A stretch of DNA of 64,000 nt from NCBI RefSeq assembly GCF_049243985.1, contig NC_135380.1, positions 16,478,501 through 16,542,500 on the forward strand, written 5' to 3'. A model generated the notes under the pieces. The model was not told the DNA's origin. It searched no databases and was given only the letters and a program-made list of their open reading frames with translations. This DNA comes from Paroedura picta (taxonomy: Eukaryota > Chordata > Lepidosauria > Squamata > Gekkonidae). Shown in pieces: positions 12,031-25,110 of this stretch. How positions within the stretch are numbered: the first letter of the stretch is position 1; each line of letters opens with the position of its first letter. Position numbers and translations under genes: made by a program.

Positions 12031-12576
12031 AGAAAGCCTGGTTCATAATCACTTTAGTCTTGAGAATGAAGCAGGGGGTAAAAGCATGACAAAAGCAGCC
12101 TCAGAAATTGCAGAGAAACAGTGACTAGAAAGCAAGCCGAGTGCTGAAAGGATGAAAAGCAACACAGAATGGCAAATAAAGCCCAACAGAGGTGTGGAAT
12201 GAAAGTGACGGGAAATGCAGAGTTGTTCTGAAGGTCTTCCTAATGGCAACCCTAGTGAAGAAAGATGCTTTGTTTGGAGAAAAAGCAAACCGTTCCTGAG
12301 AGACCCATCAGAAGGCACCATGCTGCCCACGGGTCTACAATTAGGGTTGCCAACTGTTGCTTTGAAAATGCTTGGAGAAGCCAGCACTGAGAAGGGAAGT
12401 TACTTCTGCTATTTTTTGATGCTCCTCATGGCAGATTCTATGCATGTGGGGCAGGAAAACCAAAGAACACCAAGGCTGAAATAACAGGAGGAGGAAGCAC
12501 TAATATTAGTGAATGGAAAAGAGAGAGGGAGCATAATCAAAATGTGCCAGCAGTTAAGTCTGACGGAGTAGTAATT

Positions 12577-12868
12577 GTTGCTGTTATGTGCGAAGTCGTG
12601 TCCGACCCATCTCGACCCCATGGACAATGATCCTCCAGGCCTTCCTGTCCTCTACCATTCCCCGGAGTCCATTTAAGTTTGCACCGACTGCTTCAGTGAC
12701 TCCATCCAGCCACCTCATTCTCTGTCGTCCCCTTCTTCTTTTGCCCTCGATCGCTCCCAGCATTAGGCTCTTCTCCAGGGAGTCCTTCCTTCTCATGAGG
12801 TGGCCAAAGTATTTGAGTTTCAGGAGTAGTAAAATACGTAGCATGTATTTATCAGTGTTCAAAGCATA
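12577..12868 (-). mobile_element. RTE/BovB LINE 3' end with ORF2 C-terminus
   Basis: The minus-strand translation contains LKYFGHLMRRKDSLEKSLML, GRQRMRWLDGVTEA and MVEDRKAWR, the familiar C-terminal end of the BovB reverse transcriptase. The copy is 5'-truncated, as usual for LINEs. Confidence 0.9.
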
Positions 12869-13536
12869 AGAGGTGTCCTGCTGGATCAGGCCAGTGGTTC
12901 ATAAAGGTCACTTCGGCACAGAAATTTTATCCCGCCTTTTATTCCTAACTATGGCCGTTTCCCCCCCTTTTACTCCCATGTGAAAATGGGCTCATTTTGT
13001 GCACTAAGTGTGTGGCTCCTGAGGCTTTCTGCTTTAAACCAGCTTTGAAACAAACAAGCCCCCAACCTCCAACCCCTTTGTGCTCCATTCTTTCCCTTTT
13101 TCAGCCATTTAAGGGTTTAAAAAAAAAAAAACAAGGCTCAGTTTTTAAAAGGGGAACTGCTAGGCCAAAATCATGTTGGTTCTTCCATGCTGATGTGACA
13201 AAGGGAAAGGGACCAGGGAGAGGCTGCAGCTAGTGGCACAGGAGCAGAGTGTGCAGGTGCCATCCCATCAGGTGAGGTTTAAGGATTTGCGAGGCCCGTA
13301 GCCAATGTAAGGATTTGTGGCCCTAGCAGAATATGATTGTGACAGGAGCAGCGAGGGCAGAGCGGCTTCCCACAGCAGAAAGAGCTATCACTCTGGGTGT
13401 CCATAAAGAGGACATGGGGGGGGGGGGGGAGAGGACCCTGATCCATGGAGGGAAGGCACCACGTGGGGCCCCTTTAAGCATGGGGCCTGTAGCACATGCT
13501 ACATGCGCTGCATGGATAAACCAGCCCTGCATCCCA

Positions 13537-13950
13537 GATAGGGTTGGCAACTTTCGGGTGGGACCTCAGGATCCCCATGAATTACAGCTCATCTCCAGAC
13601 TACAGAGATCAGTTGCCCTGGAGAAAGTTGATCCTTTGGAGGGTGGACTCTATGCCATTGTACCCCACTGAGTAAGGTGACCAGATTTTAACATTCGTAA
13701 ATCGGGACACCATTAACCGGGGGGGTTCTTGATTAAAAATTTGGTCTACATGGAGCAACAAAAAGTTTCATAGAACACAAAAATAGTATTGTGATATTTT
13801 TTAAATTTCAACATAAGTACAATTTGCCAGCTACCCCCAGATGCCCCTCCAAAAGTGGGACAATCTGGTCACCTTACCACTGAGGTCCCCAGGCTCCATG
13901 CTCAGAACCTCAGGAGTTTCCCAATCTGAGGGACCTGGCTGGCCTAGTCC
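13537..13950 (+). mobile_element. AGGGTTGCCA-ended repeat with nested MITE
   Basis: Starts ataggttggcaactttcggg-like at 13539. It is split after 'taccccactgag' by the MITE at 13673-13876 and resumes at gtccccaggctcc. Confidence 0.78.
13673..13876. mobile_element. TAAGGTGACCAGATT-ended MITE nested in a TIR element
   Basis: Ends TAAGGTGACCAGATTTT / AATCTGGTCACCTTA. Perfect 8-bp duplications CCACTGAG lie within the interrupted AGGGTTGCCA element at 13537-13950. The TIRs and the 8-bp duplication suggest the hAT superfamily. Confidence 0.85.
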
Positions 13951-14689
13951 AGGGGCATCTCCACCTCACTTGCCCCACACCAGGAGCAACATTTTCTGCT
14001 GCTGTGTGGAAGGGGCCCTAATCTAGTCACCTAGGATAGCCAGCTCTTCATTGAACAATGCCTGTAGTCTTCCTGGTAGTATTACGGGAACTCTCTCTCC
14101 ATCCCAGTACCCCACACATAATTTTATAACCCTCTATCCTGCCTGCCCCTCCCCCCTCCCCCGGACCTTAGTTTTGGTTTTCTAAACTGAGAAGCTACAG
14201 ATGCTCTAACCTTCAGGTGCTCCACCTTCTTAATCCCGGTGCTTGCCTAATTCTGCCCTTTCCCCAGCATTGCCCTATCCTCTTTGAGATGCAGGAAGCA
14301 GAACTGCGCATAGCATTCCAAAGAAGCCACATTGTAAGGGTGTCAGATGTTTTTATTTTTAATCCTTTCCCTAATAACCCCAGCGGGAAGTTTGTCTTTT
14401 TACTAGCTGTTTACTACAATGCCCCAAACCCATCCACATAGATTTAAATTTAGGATATATATTTTTTTGCTCCATTGTGCATCATTTTGCATTTATCCAC
14501 ACTGAACATGTTCCATGTTGTTGCTTTCCAATTTAGAGAGCTCTTTGTGGACCCCTTCACTATCTGCTGTGGTTTCCCCATTCTCAATCGTTCCTTGCTT
14601 ATGTTACCTTGTGGAAATCCTTATCGCAATCTGTAAGGTAGGCGATTCTCATTATTCCCTGTACAACAGATGCAGAGCTGAGATATTGG

Positions 14690-14793
14690 GGTCACTGTGG
14701 GTGAGCAGGTAGTTGCGGATTTCCTGCATTCTGCAGTGGGTTGGACTAGATGACCCTGAAGGTTCCCTTGAGAATTTATGATTCTATGATTCT
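14690..14793 (+). mobile_element. CR1 LINE 3' tail
   Basis: Contains gggttggactagatgaccct followed by gattctatgattct, the diagnostic CR1 3' end with its short repeated tail. Confidence 0.88.
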
Positions 14794-14863
14794 AAGAGAG
14801 ACTCTGCATAGTGAGCTCACAACCAAAGTGAGGCTTGAACCAGGGACTTCCCAGATCCTAGTC

Positions 14864-15085
14864 TAAGGTAACCAGATTTTAACATTGGTAAAGCGGGACA
14901 CCATTGACCGGGGTGGGGGGTGGGGGTTCTTGATTAAAATTTGGTCTATATGGAGCAACAATTTTTTTAATAGAACGCATAGAACGCAAAAATAATGTTG
15001 TAATATATATATATATATTTAATTTCAACATGAATACAATTTGCCAGGTGCCCCCAGATGTCCCTCCAAAAGTGGGACAACCTTA
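14864..15085. mobile_element. TAAGGTGACCAGATT-ended MITE, diverged copy
   Basis: Same inner order as the copy at 13673: gggacaccattgaccgggg, ggtctatatggagcaaca, caatttgccag, and tccaaaagtgggaca. It has an extra AT-rich run inside, and its flanking duplication is imperfect. Confidence 0.8.
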
Positions 15086-15109
15086 CCATAGTCCCTAGTT
15101 TTGCCACTC

Positions 15110-15335
15110 AGCACTAAGACCCCAAGTGGTGTCAGGTTTAACATGTGAAACTGCAGAGATCTGGGTTCAGATCCCCACTCACTCATAAAGATCACTGGAT
15201 GTTCTTGGTCAAATTTCTTTCTCTGTTTCTCAGCCTGTCCTACCTGTCAGGGTTGTTGTGAGAATAAAATGGAAGAGAGGAGAACCATATGTACTATCCC
15301 CAGCTCCTAGGAGGAAGTGAGGGGCAACATTATTT
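15110..15335 (+). mobile_element. tRNA-derived SINE, diverged
   Basis: Contains gatctgggttcagatcccca, cagggttgttgtgagaataa and gaggagaaccatatgta. Confidence 0.65.
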
Positions 15336-16462
15336 TAATACATCATTTAGTCTGTGTTTCTCGCCAAGACTCAAAGCAGATTACTCCATGTAAGTCAGCA
15401 CAACCAACAGGGTGGGTTAAAAATGTTAGACAGACATAAAACCCTCATTTGACCCTTTGTATATTACCTTTCCTACAAAGCACAGATGTGTAAATACACG
15501 TTAACCTACCAAGATGGACCAACTTGAGATTTTGTATCTCATATAAACATCATGCAAAAAGCCGTACAAACATCATGCAAAAGCCAGTCCATGTCTAGTT
15601 ACAGAAAGCAACATCACCTGACTGTCCTGGGGATTTTTTAGACTCCATTCTATGGAGCAAAGGATTTTACTGTGGTTGCACATTCTTGCAGGAAACAGTT
15701 GAAAAAGCCTTCCAAAATCTCTGTTCTGTCACGTACCTGAATTGAACAGTTTTCTTCCCCGTTAAACCTGCAATCTCTCTCTCTCTCAAAAAACTAAAAA
15801 AAAAGCACCAGGGGACAGACAACATTACCCATTGGCAAGAAATCACTTCACATACATTATCCCATTGTAATTATTCACCCTACATTGAAGATGGAGGCTG
15901 AGGCTGGCTTTCGTAAAATTACTTAGCCTCTGCTTTTCTTTCCCAGAAGTACAGCTCTATTGAAGTCACTCGGACTTCTTTTATCTTTCACCCGGCATTC
16001 CAGACACAAAAGTTCTTTCAAAGCTATGTCACAACAAGTCTCCAAAGAGGAGAACCAGCTAGCAAAATGGGACCAAGGCATGCAACCTCCTGCTTTCCGT
16101 TTTTTAACCTCCCCTTCTTACGGAAATGATGCTGAGCATCTCAAGCATGCCGTTTCTGTACTCCGTACTTCCAGGATCTGAGAAAGACTTTTTACAAACC
16201 GGCATAAGTGACCTGAGACGCTCCACTCTGCTTAGCATCTTTTGAAGCATCACACCATCCTTGTCATTGCTGCCAAACAGCCAGGAGGAGTGAGTGAGAA
16301 GCACTTCTCACCGCCTTAGATTTAATGACATTACAAATCAATGACATTTGGACATGCAAACAGAAATCATGCGTCCTGTACTGACCTGAAGCTCAGCTAA
16401 GTCAGGATGAGAAAGCAGAAAGGTACCTCTTTCTATGCAGGAGACATGGGAGGAAAGTTTGG

Positions 16463-16464
16463 CA

Positions 16465-16506
<42 letters not shown>

Positions 16507-16712
16507 TCCCTCTCTGTGCACCAGCAGAACAGGGAGGGGAAGAGGCAGGGAGGAGGGACAGACTCCAACCTGCTGCCTGTTACTTTTTCTGATGAAAGCT
16601 GCTTCTTTTTCAAGCACACTTCCAACTCACTAGCCCCCTCTGCCGATTGCTCTCTGTCTCGCTGTCTCTCTGTCTCTGTCTTTCTCTGTCTCTGTCTCTG
16701 ACTCTGTCTCTC
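16463..16712. repeat. Two (CT)n-rich tracts
   Basis: 16463-16515 is a CT run and 16645-16712 is a CTCTGT-type run. Frames across them are low-complexity artefacts. Confidence 0.9.
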
Positions 16713-17387
16713 TGTGTGTACAGTGATCTCAGAGGGGATGGATGTTGGTCTCCTGTCCCTCACCCCCAATCCTGGCAATTTCACTTTGCTGCATTAAATA
16801 GCAATGCTTTTGACCACAGGGCCTTTGGCATCAGCGCTCGGTTCCACTGCAGGAGTCATGCAGCGTGTTTGCTATTTAAACCCTCTTACCATTTCTGACA
16901 TGCTTTTGAATTTTTTGTAATTCCAAACTCCCCCCCCCCCCCCACACACACACCACATTATTTTTGTTGATACAGGGGGCATGACAGCCCGGTAGAGTCA
17001 GCTGGTATTAATGGCCCCGTTTGCAGGCGAGACACTGAGCGTGACGCAGAGCGACTTAGCTAATTCATGGCGGGCGCAAGACCGCCTGATGCACGGCTTG
17101 TTCTCTTAGCCCCCAGATAGCACCGATTCCTGTGCTGATGCTTTAAAAATGTTCATTTTATAGAGTCCTGGTGTTGCTTTGAGTTTTTTCTGCAACCATG
17201 AACCAAAATCTTTTCCAAGAAAGCCGGACCAAAGAATGGCCCCCAAAAGAGCATTCTCAGATGGCCGCTCCTATAATCTCTCATCCCTGCTTGCTGGTCA
17301 CTCTAAGAGCCAGGAGAGCCAAGAGAAGGGTCAGCCAGGGATCCTGCTGAGACCAGAATGCAGTCCAGTCGCCGTTTCAGATATATG

Positions 17388-17600
17388 GTTGCCACCCTCG
17401 GTGAGGGGGGGGGGAGCTAGAGACCTCCCAGAATTACAGCTGATCTCCAAATCTCCCCTCGGAGAAAATGGCTGCTTTAGTGGGTGGACTGGATGGCATT
17501 ATACCCTACAGAGGTCCTTCCCCTTCTCATTGCTGCCTTCCTCATACTCCCCCCCCCCAAAATCTCCAGGAATTTCCCAACTGGGAGTTGTCAACTGTAC
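17388..17600 (+). mobile_element. AGGGTTGCCA-ended repeat
   Basis: From ggttgccaccctcggtgagg to cccaactgggagttgtcaac. It includes ggagaaaatggctgctttag. Confidence 0.75.
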
Positions 17601-20289
17601 ATGGGCCCTGCACAGCCATCTGAACTTCCTTGAAGTCATCCTAACCAGCTGCGTGACATTCTCAGCGTGTTCTTGCTGGACTTGCTATAAATTGCCTGCA
17701 GTTTAGTAGCACTTTACACACGGACTCAGTCTTAGTATTAATTGTCCCTCACCTGGTGATGGGGCATGTGGGGGGGGGGGCAGGAAATCCAAAAGAACCA
17801 GGAAAGCAGGGACCCAGGGATATTGTGAAGGCGTAGGGACTGACAGAGACAAACCTCTGAGCTGCAGCAAAAGCACAGTGCAGAAAAGCCTGGGGTTCCA
17901 AGAAGAGACATTTGGAGCAAATTTGTACAACTGGGCGAAATCTACATAAAGATGCACTGCAGGAGAGAGAATAAGCCTGGGAGAAAAGTTGCCAGCTCTT
18001 TGTATCTTACTGCAGAGTTTCATCTTAATTAACGCTCCCTTTGAACCCATCCCGATGCCGAAGGGAAAGTCTTTGTGTTGCCTTACCCATAAAATAGCTC
18101 TAGTGAGGTAGTTAATGTTTATCGCATACAGCCCACAGTCTTGCATTATTGATGCCTGCAGAGTCCTTACGGATTACTCTTCTTATGACATGTCGTTATC
18201 AATAGGGCAGGGCTTCATTGATTGCATTGCCATCTTTAAACCCACAAAGACCCTCAGGACAGCACCAGCAATATAGGGCTTAGAATTCTATGGGTGGTCC
18301 GTCGCACAGAGAGATTTCCAAGAAGGCGCTGAATGCTCATGCCACGCAAAAGCTGTATATAGTGCAGTAGCAATGAAATGCCAAGAGGATGTTAATACAC
18401 CGCACACAGCTCTTAGGAGGAAGGACAGGCTAAGAATGTGGTAAACAAATGCATTTTAAAATGTTTCTGTACTGTTCTTCTGAGACACCTTCAGGCTTGT
18501 TTCCAGATATATAAATCCTTAAAACTTAAAAAAAAATAGATTCAAACAAGCATGTCACATGGCCCCAAAAAAAGGAAGGACCCTGGACTAGGGCCCTGGC
18601 AATGGAAAAAGCGCGCGCGTGTGTATGTGTGTGTAATTTTCCCATCTGCCCCACTTCATCAAATAAAAATACCCTTCCCCAAGCTGCATTCGATTCTGGT
18701 AGAGAAAAAAGACAGGCACATTATATGGAAATAGAAACAGGATCCCTTAAACTGATTTAGGAAGTGTTAAACTTCCTTAAGTATTTAGTATTGGGGAGTG
18801 TGGTCTTCAGTGTTTTAGAAGGACAATGTGTTGCATTGTGGGAAAGCTTATAACTGAGCAATGCTAGTGGGATATATGTAAAATATAATAATACAGATTT
18901 GGGCACTTGCATGGGAACAAATAGGGGAATGAACCACTGGAAATTTCCTTCCAGGCCCAAATCTCACCCCAGCAGGAAGTTATAAACTCTTAAGAGCATG
19001 AGCAGGGCAATTGCCCCATCTCCCTCTGAGCTCCCCCCACCAAAGGCAATGGTTATTGGTAAATAATGGTCTGTATTTATTTCTGATATTTGCCTTTGTG
19101 TTACCCAGACAGGAGGTCTCTTCAAATTACTTTGGGGAATTTAGCTTAAGGACTTGTAGTGAGAGGGTATAACTTGTGATTCCCACCCGTGTTTACAGGG
19201 ATTTTTCCCTTACAGAAACTCAAAATAACCAGAACTGGAAAGTTAAACTGGAATGCTTTTTATTAAGGAGAGTTAAAGGGGTCCTGCAAACACACAAAAC
19301 ACACCAAAAGACTCACATACAAGGATCAGTAAGAAAATAAGGGAGAGAAAGGGAGAATTTTTGGGAAAGGCAGTATTTCCAATCACAATGTGGAGAGGCT
19401 CACAGATTCAACAGCAAAATGATCAGCATTTCATGGACAAAGAAGGGGACCTACACACAAACAGAACACACACACACAGAATGGGGCTGGAGATCTCTTG
19501 AGATAGGACAAAATACTGACATGTGTGCTCCAAAAATAATGACGAGCATTCCAGAGTTGAATCATGCTCCAGGAGACACCTCAGTGGGTTCCTAGGAGAT
19601 GGAGAATGGCTGTGATTGCTTTACCTGAGGTGAACTATAGGTGTAAAATGACTCTTGATTACCCTTTTAAGTACCAGTCAGGAAAGCTATGAAATTTGGG
19701 GAAGGTGTTAAAAATTGCTAGATCAGGAAGATGATTGCAGGGCAAGCAAGGTTGGGAAATTGCTGAGATTAGTCACCGGTTCTTGAGAAGCCCGTGGTGC
19801 AAAATTATGCATCCCCCCTGAGGTGTGGAGTAGGTCATTATTGGGTCAGCTCATCTATCTCATAAGTACTAAACTGTGTGTCCAGACTGGAGACTGGCAT
19901 CCATGTCAGCATCTCACTTGGGACAGTGTATTGACACTTCTGAACTTACTGATATCTGTTTTAGCCCCATCTTGGCCAAGTAGTGAATTTCAGTTAATAT
20001 TTGTCATGATATTGAAGGATGTTTATGGGTTTCTGTCTGTAAAACTGCCTCTCTGTGAGAGGAGGAGTCTGCCTGCTGACAATTGTGGGTTGGGATACTC
20101 ACTTCTTGTCAATGTGAATGGCTAGAATTGACATTTTTGGCTCCCTTCTGAAGCATCTCCAGGTTAAATCTCTGAGTGAGCCGGGTAGGGATAGATGTCT
20201 CTGGTACATTCATGTGTATCCATGTAGCGTTACTTACTATTGTGTAAGTATTAATACACATGCGTATGAAAAGTAATAAGGTTGTAAGC

Positions 20290-20475
20290 TCCATGTCAGG
20301 CAATTCCTGGAGATTTGGGGGGGGGGGTGGAGTCTGGGGAGGATGGGATTTAGAGAGGGGAGGGAATTCGGTGGGGTACGATGCCATAGAGCAGCCATTT
20401 TCTCAAGGGGAACTGACCTCTTTCACCCGTAGATCAGTTGCACTTCGGAGATCTCCAACCATCTGGAGGTTTAGC
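20290..20475 (-). mobile_element. AGGGTTGCCA-ended repeat
   Basis: Reverse copy with caattcctggagatttgggg, gatgccatagagcagccatt and ttctcaaggggaactgacct. Confidence 0.72.
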
Positions 20476-21639
20476 TGCCGTAACAGTAAGACCCGAGATA
20501 GAACAGCCTACCATTGCATCTCTTTGCATATTCTCAGGCAATTGAGCTTTCTAATGTATTGTTATGTGTGGCTGACATCCCCATGCAGCGAGAAGATGCA
20601 AGGGTATTTCCCCACTTGGGCTGGTTGCTGTTGAAGGAAAAAGAGCAATGGAAACTTGCAGCATTTGGTAATATTGGCTTTATTTACAGATATACAAAAC
20701 AGGAGTCTACTACATCAAATAATTGAGACAGATATGCATCCTCCCACCCACCCCTGGTACACCAGCCAACTCCAGGCATTTTCTCTCTATCATGCTTTTT
20801 TGCAGGGCTTTCTCTTTGAGCGAGATTACAAGAGCGAGATCAAAGAGGAAGCTATGGTTTGAAGTTGTAGCTTTAAATCAACAACAAGCCATGTTTTCAG
20901 ATCCCAGTTTGGACCTTGACTAATCATAGTCACATAGTCACAACCCACATTCAAATAATTAGCTTAATGAATCTATGGTTTTGTTGGATGAAGTCGACTC
21001 AACGTGCATAGACATTGTGGAGTGCTATGTTGCTTTAGGTGGGTAGCCATATTGGTCTGAAGCAACAGGACAAAGCTTGACTCCACTTGGGCATGCACAC
21101 GGAACTTTATACTGCTCAAAATTAAACTGCTGGTTTTAAGGATGCCACTGAACTCAAGCTTTGTTCTATTGCTCTAGATGTGTATAAGTGTTATCTTCTC
21201 AATGAGCGAGATGCCTCTCTTCATCTTTACCTGGGGACTTTTATCAGACTCTGCCTTCTTTTCCTGTGCCCTTTGTCTCTCTCCTGGTGGCTTTGCAAGG
21301 AGCAAGCTCTTCCTACAAAACTCTTCTGAAGACACCCTGCCCAGGCATCCATACATGTGCTGCCAGAGTAGCTGGCCATTGGTGACAGGGAATGGTATGC
21401 TTCAGATTAAGCTTCTCTTTCTTTCTTCTTTCCATGGATGTGGATCTACCTTAATCAACATAAGTCCTACCTTTTTGCAAGATTCTTCTTTGGAGTTTGT
21501 TCTGCTCCATGCTTCTATGACTATGCAACTCTGCTGTATTATCCCCAACAGGTTTTGGGTGACGTGTGAACAACAACGACGACAACAGAAAGTAGAGAGG
21601 GAAAACAGAACCTCCCACTCATTGTATGCCTTATGAGTA

Positions 21640-21810
21640 GTCCATTAGTCTGTCTACAGTGTGCCTATTATCTACTTAGACTGGTAGCAGCTCTCCAGGA
21701 TCTCAAGCAGAGGTCTTTCATGTCAGCTATGACTCGATCTGTAAAAACAACAACAGCAGCAGCAGCAGCAGCAGTTTGCTCTGCCACTGAGTCACGGCCC
21801 CATATCCTAA
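21640..21810 (-). mobile_element. Second-type tRNA-SINE, partial, with (CAG)n
   Basis: Contains ttagactggtagcagctctc and ctcaagcagaggtctttcat. A run of CAG triplets at about 21751-21775 lies inside, followed by ctctgccactgagtca. Confidence 0.65.
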
Positions 21811-22139
21811 AGGCAGGTGGTAGGAGGAAAGGCAACAAGAAGTGGAAGATCAAAGTAGAATCTGGCAACAGACCCAGCTCTGAGAACCTGAAGCATCTGT
21901 TTTGTTTTGTTTTGTTTTTAAGGGGAACTGGTTGTTAGACTTGAAGATAAATAGTTGGCATGGCCTCCTTTTTTTCTTTTGAGGTTTTTCACAATGTTGG
22001 GATATACATCTGATTTATCTGAAGGATGCCCTTAATGGTGATGTGGAGATTGGAGTAAATGATTCATTATATTGCTATTGAGAGAATATGAAATGGGCTT
22101 AAGGGCCCTCTGGTTTAATTTAGGATCATAGATAAATAC

Positions 22140-22345
22140 GCACTCATGAAGCTGCCTTATCCTGAATCAGACCCCTGGTCCATTGAGGTCAGTATTGTTT
22201 ATTCAGCCTGGCAGCATCTCTCCAGAGTCTCAGGTAGAGGTCTTTCCCCCTCATCTCCTTCCTTGTTCTTTTAACTGGAGATGCCAAGGATTGAACCTGT
22301 GACCTTGTGAAGTCCAAGCAGATGCTCTGCCCCTGAGTCATGTCT
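22140..22345 (-). mobile_element. Second-type tRNA-SINE
   Basis: Reverse copy from ctcatgaagctgccttatcc to agcagatgctctgcccctga. Nearly full length. Confidence 0.78.
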
Positions 22346-22964
22346 ATTCCCTGAGGACTGTACTTGTAGTACTTTCAATGTGGTCAAAGCGGACCGATCC
22401 AGCCTGCACTTTGCTTCCAACAGTCCAAGAGACCATTGCAACACCAACATGAAAGATTTTTATCAATCAAAACAGTCTCCCAGTATGCTCAGCTGGTTGT
22501 TTTTAAAACTTGAGAGTGTGCAATTATTACATCTAAAAATTATGTCGCTCTAGGGACAGATCCTTTTTGTGTTCAGAAATCAGTATGCTTAGCACGAACC
22601 TGACTGCAACCCAGACGAATGCAAATTAGAGGCATACCTGGAAGGTTCATGAAGCCCAATGAGAATTGTGTTCCTGAAATTCATTTGCATTGAGTTAGTC
22701 CTTCAGTCATGCAGAAATGCATTCTGGGAGAAAATGGCTGGCACATTTTCAATGTCCACAGGAAGTTTAAGTTCCAGGGAAGTTTCTTTTGCAATCCTGA
22801 CTGCTCTTATACCATTTGGTCATTCTTTTCTCTCTTCGATCACTTACAGAATTGTGGGTTTTTTTTGCATATTTCCTCAGCCGCTCTCTTGTTACCATTT
22901 CTACACTCTGTAAGGGAATGAGAAGAAATTGTACAAATAGATCCTTCTTCTGAGTTGAGAGTAA

Positions 22965-23860
22965 GGGCCATTTCCCACGGCTTAAAAATAGCACAATGGT
23001 TGCTAATTGAAAACGCTACTAATTTGGCATTACCCACGACGTCGTAGACAATCTGCAACACTCCTGAAACCGATCAGCAATAAGCGCTTCGTTTTAGCGC
23101 TTTCAGGGGAATCCAGAAAAGTGGATTCACCCTCCGGATAGCGATACACTCCTGCAACCAATCTGCAACACTAGCGCTAAAGACCTGTGCGTTACCATTG
23201 TTGCGGGTTCTTCAAAGTCCCTCCCCCTGGCTCTCTTCTCTGAGCTTCCGGCGAAGCGATCGCCATTTTTTTTTCTCAGAGCGAGCGGGGATAAACGCAC
23301 CGGCGAGCCTCTTTCTCTTTAGAGGCTTCCCTGGCTTCATTCCTTCACCTTTAGTCACTAAGCACAAACCACATAAAAGCCCGTTTGCTGAAATAAAATT
23401 CCTTTATTTTTTACACATTAATTCAGCCCAAAATCGGGGCCGTGAGAGGGGGGGGGATTTTTTTTTTATCACTCGAGCCAGCGTGCCAACGATCATACAA
23501 TCAAACGACAGCTCACATTAGGCAGCTGGATGGGTCTCTCCAGTGCAAGGAATCTATGTAGATTCGTTGCTATGGGTCTGTTTTTTTTTTTTTAAACCTT
23601 TCTTAAAGGGAAAGGGGCTGTTTGGGAGCATGCTAACGGCTGCCCATTGGCTGCTTGACGGCCAGGGGCGGGACGAGCTTGGCAATAGCGCTTCCTTTCT
23701 AGCGATTTCTGCCGAGACCGGAAGCCTGTGGGAAACGCTAAAAAACGCAACTGATTCCACTACAAAGCCAGGTGTGCAAAACGACGAATTCCACTATTTT
23801 AAATGGCGATTTTTCATTCCGCAAACAATTTGCAACAAAGATCCCTGTGCGAAAAGGCCC
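22965..23860. mobile_element. Harbinger-like non-autonomous DNA element with CpG-rich core
   Basis: A roughly 896-bp unit with inverted ends GGGCCATTTCCCACGG / CCCTGTGCGAAAAGGCCC, flanked by TAA on both sides as expected for PIF/Harbinger elements. Inside, repeated gcgcttcg/agcgctt motifs and many CpGs contrast with the surroundings. It also holds a ccattggct box and a gggcggg box near 23645-23670. No transposase frame was recognised. Confidence 0.6.
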
Positions 23861-24039
23861 TAAATGTTGCATCCCGTCAGTTGCCAGTTCTGTATTGGGA
23901 AATATCTAGAGAAATAAAAAGCATCTGGTAAGGAGGATTTCAAGCAGAAAGTCCTGCAAGCAGGAAGGAAAATTATTAAGCAGTTCTCTCACTGTCCCAC
24001 CCCCCATAACCATTTCAGTGACCTTCCTTCCTGTCAATG

Positions 24040-24420
24040 TGTTTGTGTTTTGTTGAATGGTTTTATTGTTTTAATGTTCATTTTAAAATGATGTCCTTGT
24101 GTATGTCAGCCTGCTGAGAACCTGAGCTTGAGGTCAAAGGCAGGGATTGTAATCCTGCAGTTGTGATTGGCCAACGCACAGCTGGGTCCCACTGTTGGAT
24201 CCAATCAGTTCAAAAGTGAAACTGACGAATAGCATGCACCTGTGTTCATCCACCATTGTTCTTTGCTGTATATATGTTGGTGTTTGGTGGTGGGTGGGTG
24301 GTTACAGTTCCACTTTAGTTCTCTTGCACCTTAGAACTGGGGTCAATAAAGGAGCTGCAATGAACTCACAACAGTGTCCATATTTCCTGAACCTATGGGT
24401 TTACCAGGTGCCTTAAAGTT
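24040..24420 (+). mobile_element. Possible fossil solo LTR
   Basis: The order of signals resembles an LTR: a CCAAT-type box (gattggccaa, 24165), a TATA-like tgtatatatg (24268) and a polyadenylation signal aataaag (24346) within about 180 bp. No clean TG...CA ends or target duplication were seen, so the family and limits are unknown. Confidence 0.3.
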
Positions 24421-24754
24421 TTGACTGTTCACAGTTTTGGGTGGACCTTGGTGGGAAGGTAGAACAAAAATGTTTTAAATATGATATGTCAGAAGAGTCT
24501 GAGTGGGTCCTTCAATTCCAACTTTTTTTTCTCTGCCAGCAAGAATTCAGTGGCCTAGACAGGCCAACTCTGCTGGTCTCTCAGGCACAATGCCACCCCG
24601 TTTGTTATCTATGCAGGAGTTGTCTGTGGCTCCAGGATATTTGGCATTCCTTAGACGTCTAATTATTCTGTGCCCTAAAAGATCCCTCTACCCTTTAAGA
24701 CCAAAGCAAGGGCTTCTGATTAGAAAAACAAGCAGCAGCCAGAGAAGGGCATTG

Positions 24755-25110
24755 TTAGGGTTGCCAGCCTACAGCTGGATCTGGAGTTGTTCCAAAATTA
24801 CAATCAATATCCAGAATACAGAGTCCCTTGGCTTGGAGGAATGGCAGCTTTGGAGTGTAGACTGTATGGCGTCACATCACTGTCCTCCCCGAATTCCACC
24901 CTCCACAGGTTGCTAGAGAGAACAAGGAAACTCCCACCCCTGCCCTCCATTGCTCACCTTCATTCCAGTGAGCAATAGAGCTCCCAGGACCAGATTAGGA
25001 AATACGTAGAGATTTGGGGGTTGGAGCTTGAGAAGGGCAGAGTTCGTGGAGGGGGTGGGATTCCATTGGGATATAATCCAAAGAGTCCCCCTTTCAAAGC
25101 AACCATTTTA
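24755..25110. mobile_element. Two AGGGTTGCCA-ended repeats in opposite directions
   Basis: A plus copy (about 24755-24985, agggttgccagcctacagct) is followed by a partial minus copy (about 25008-25110, gagatttgggggttggagct). Confidence 0.7.

Noticed and set aside
12584-12862. 92-codon basic minus-strand frame as a host gene
   Set aside because: It is the C-terminal end of a BovB/RTE reverse transcriptase.
16407-16784. Ser/Leu- or Arg/Glu-rich frames near 16.5 kb
   Set aside because: Low-complexity (CT)n translation.
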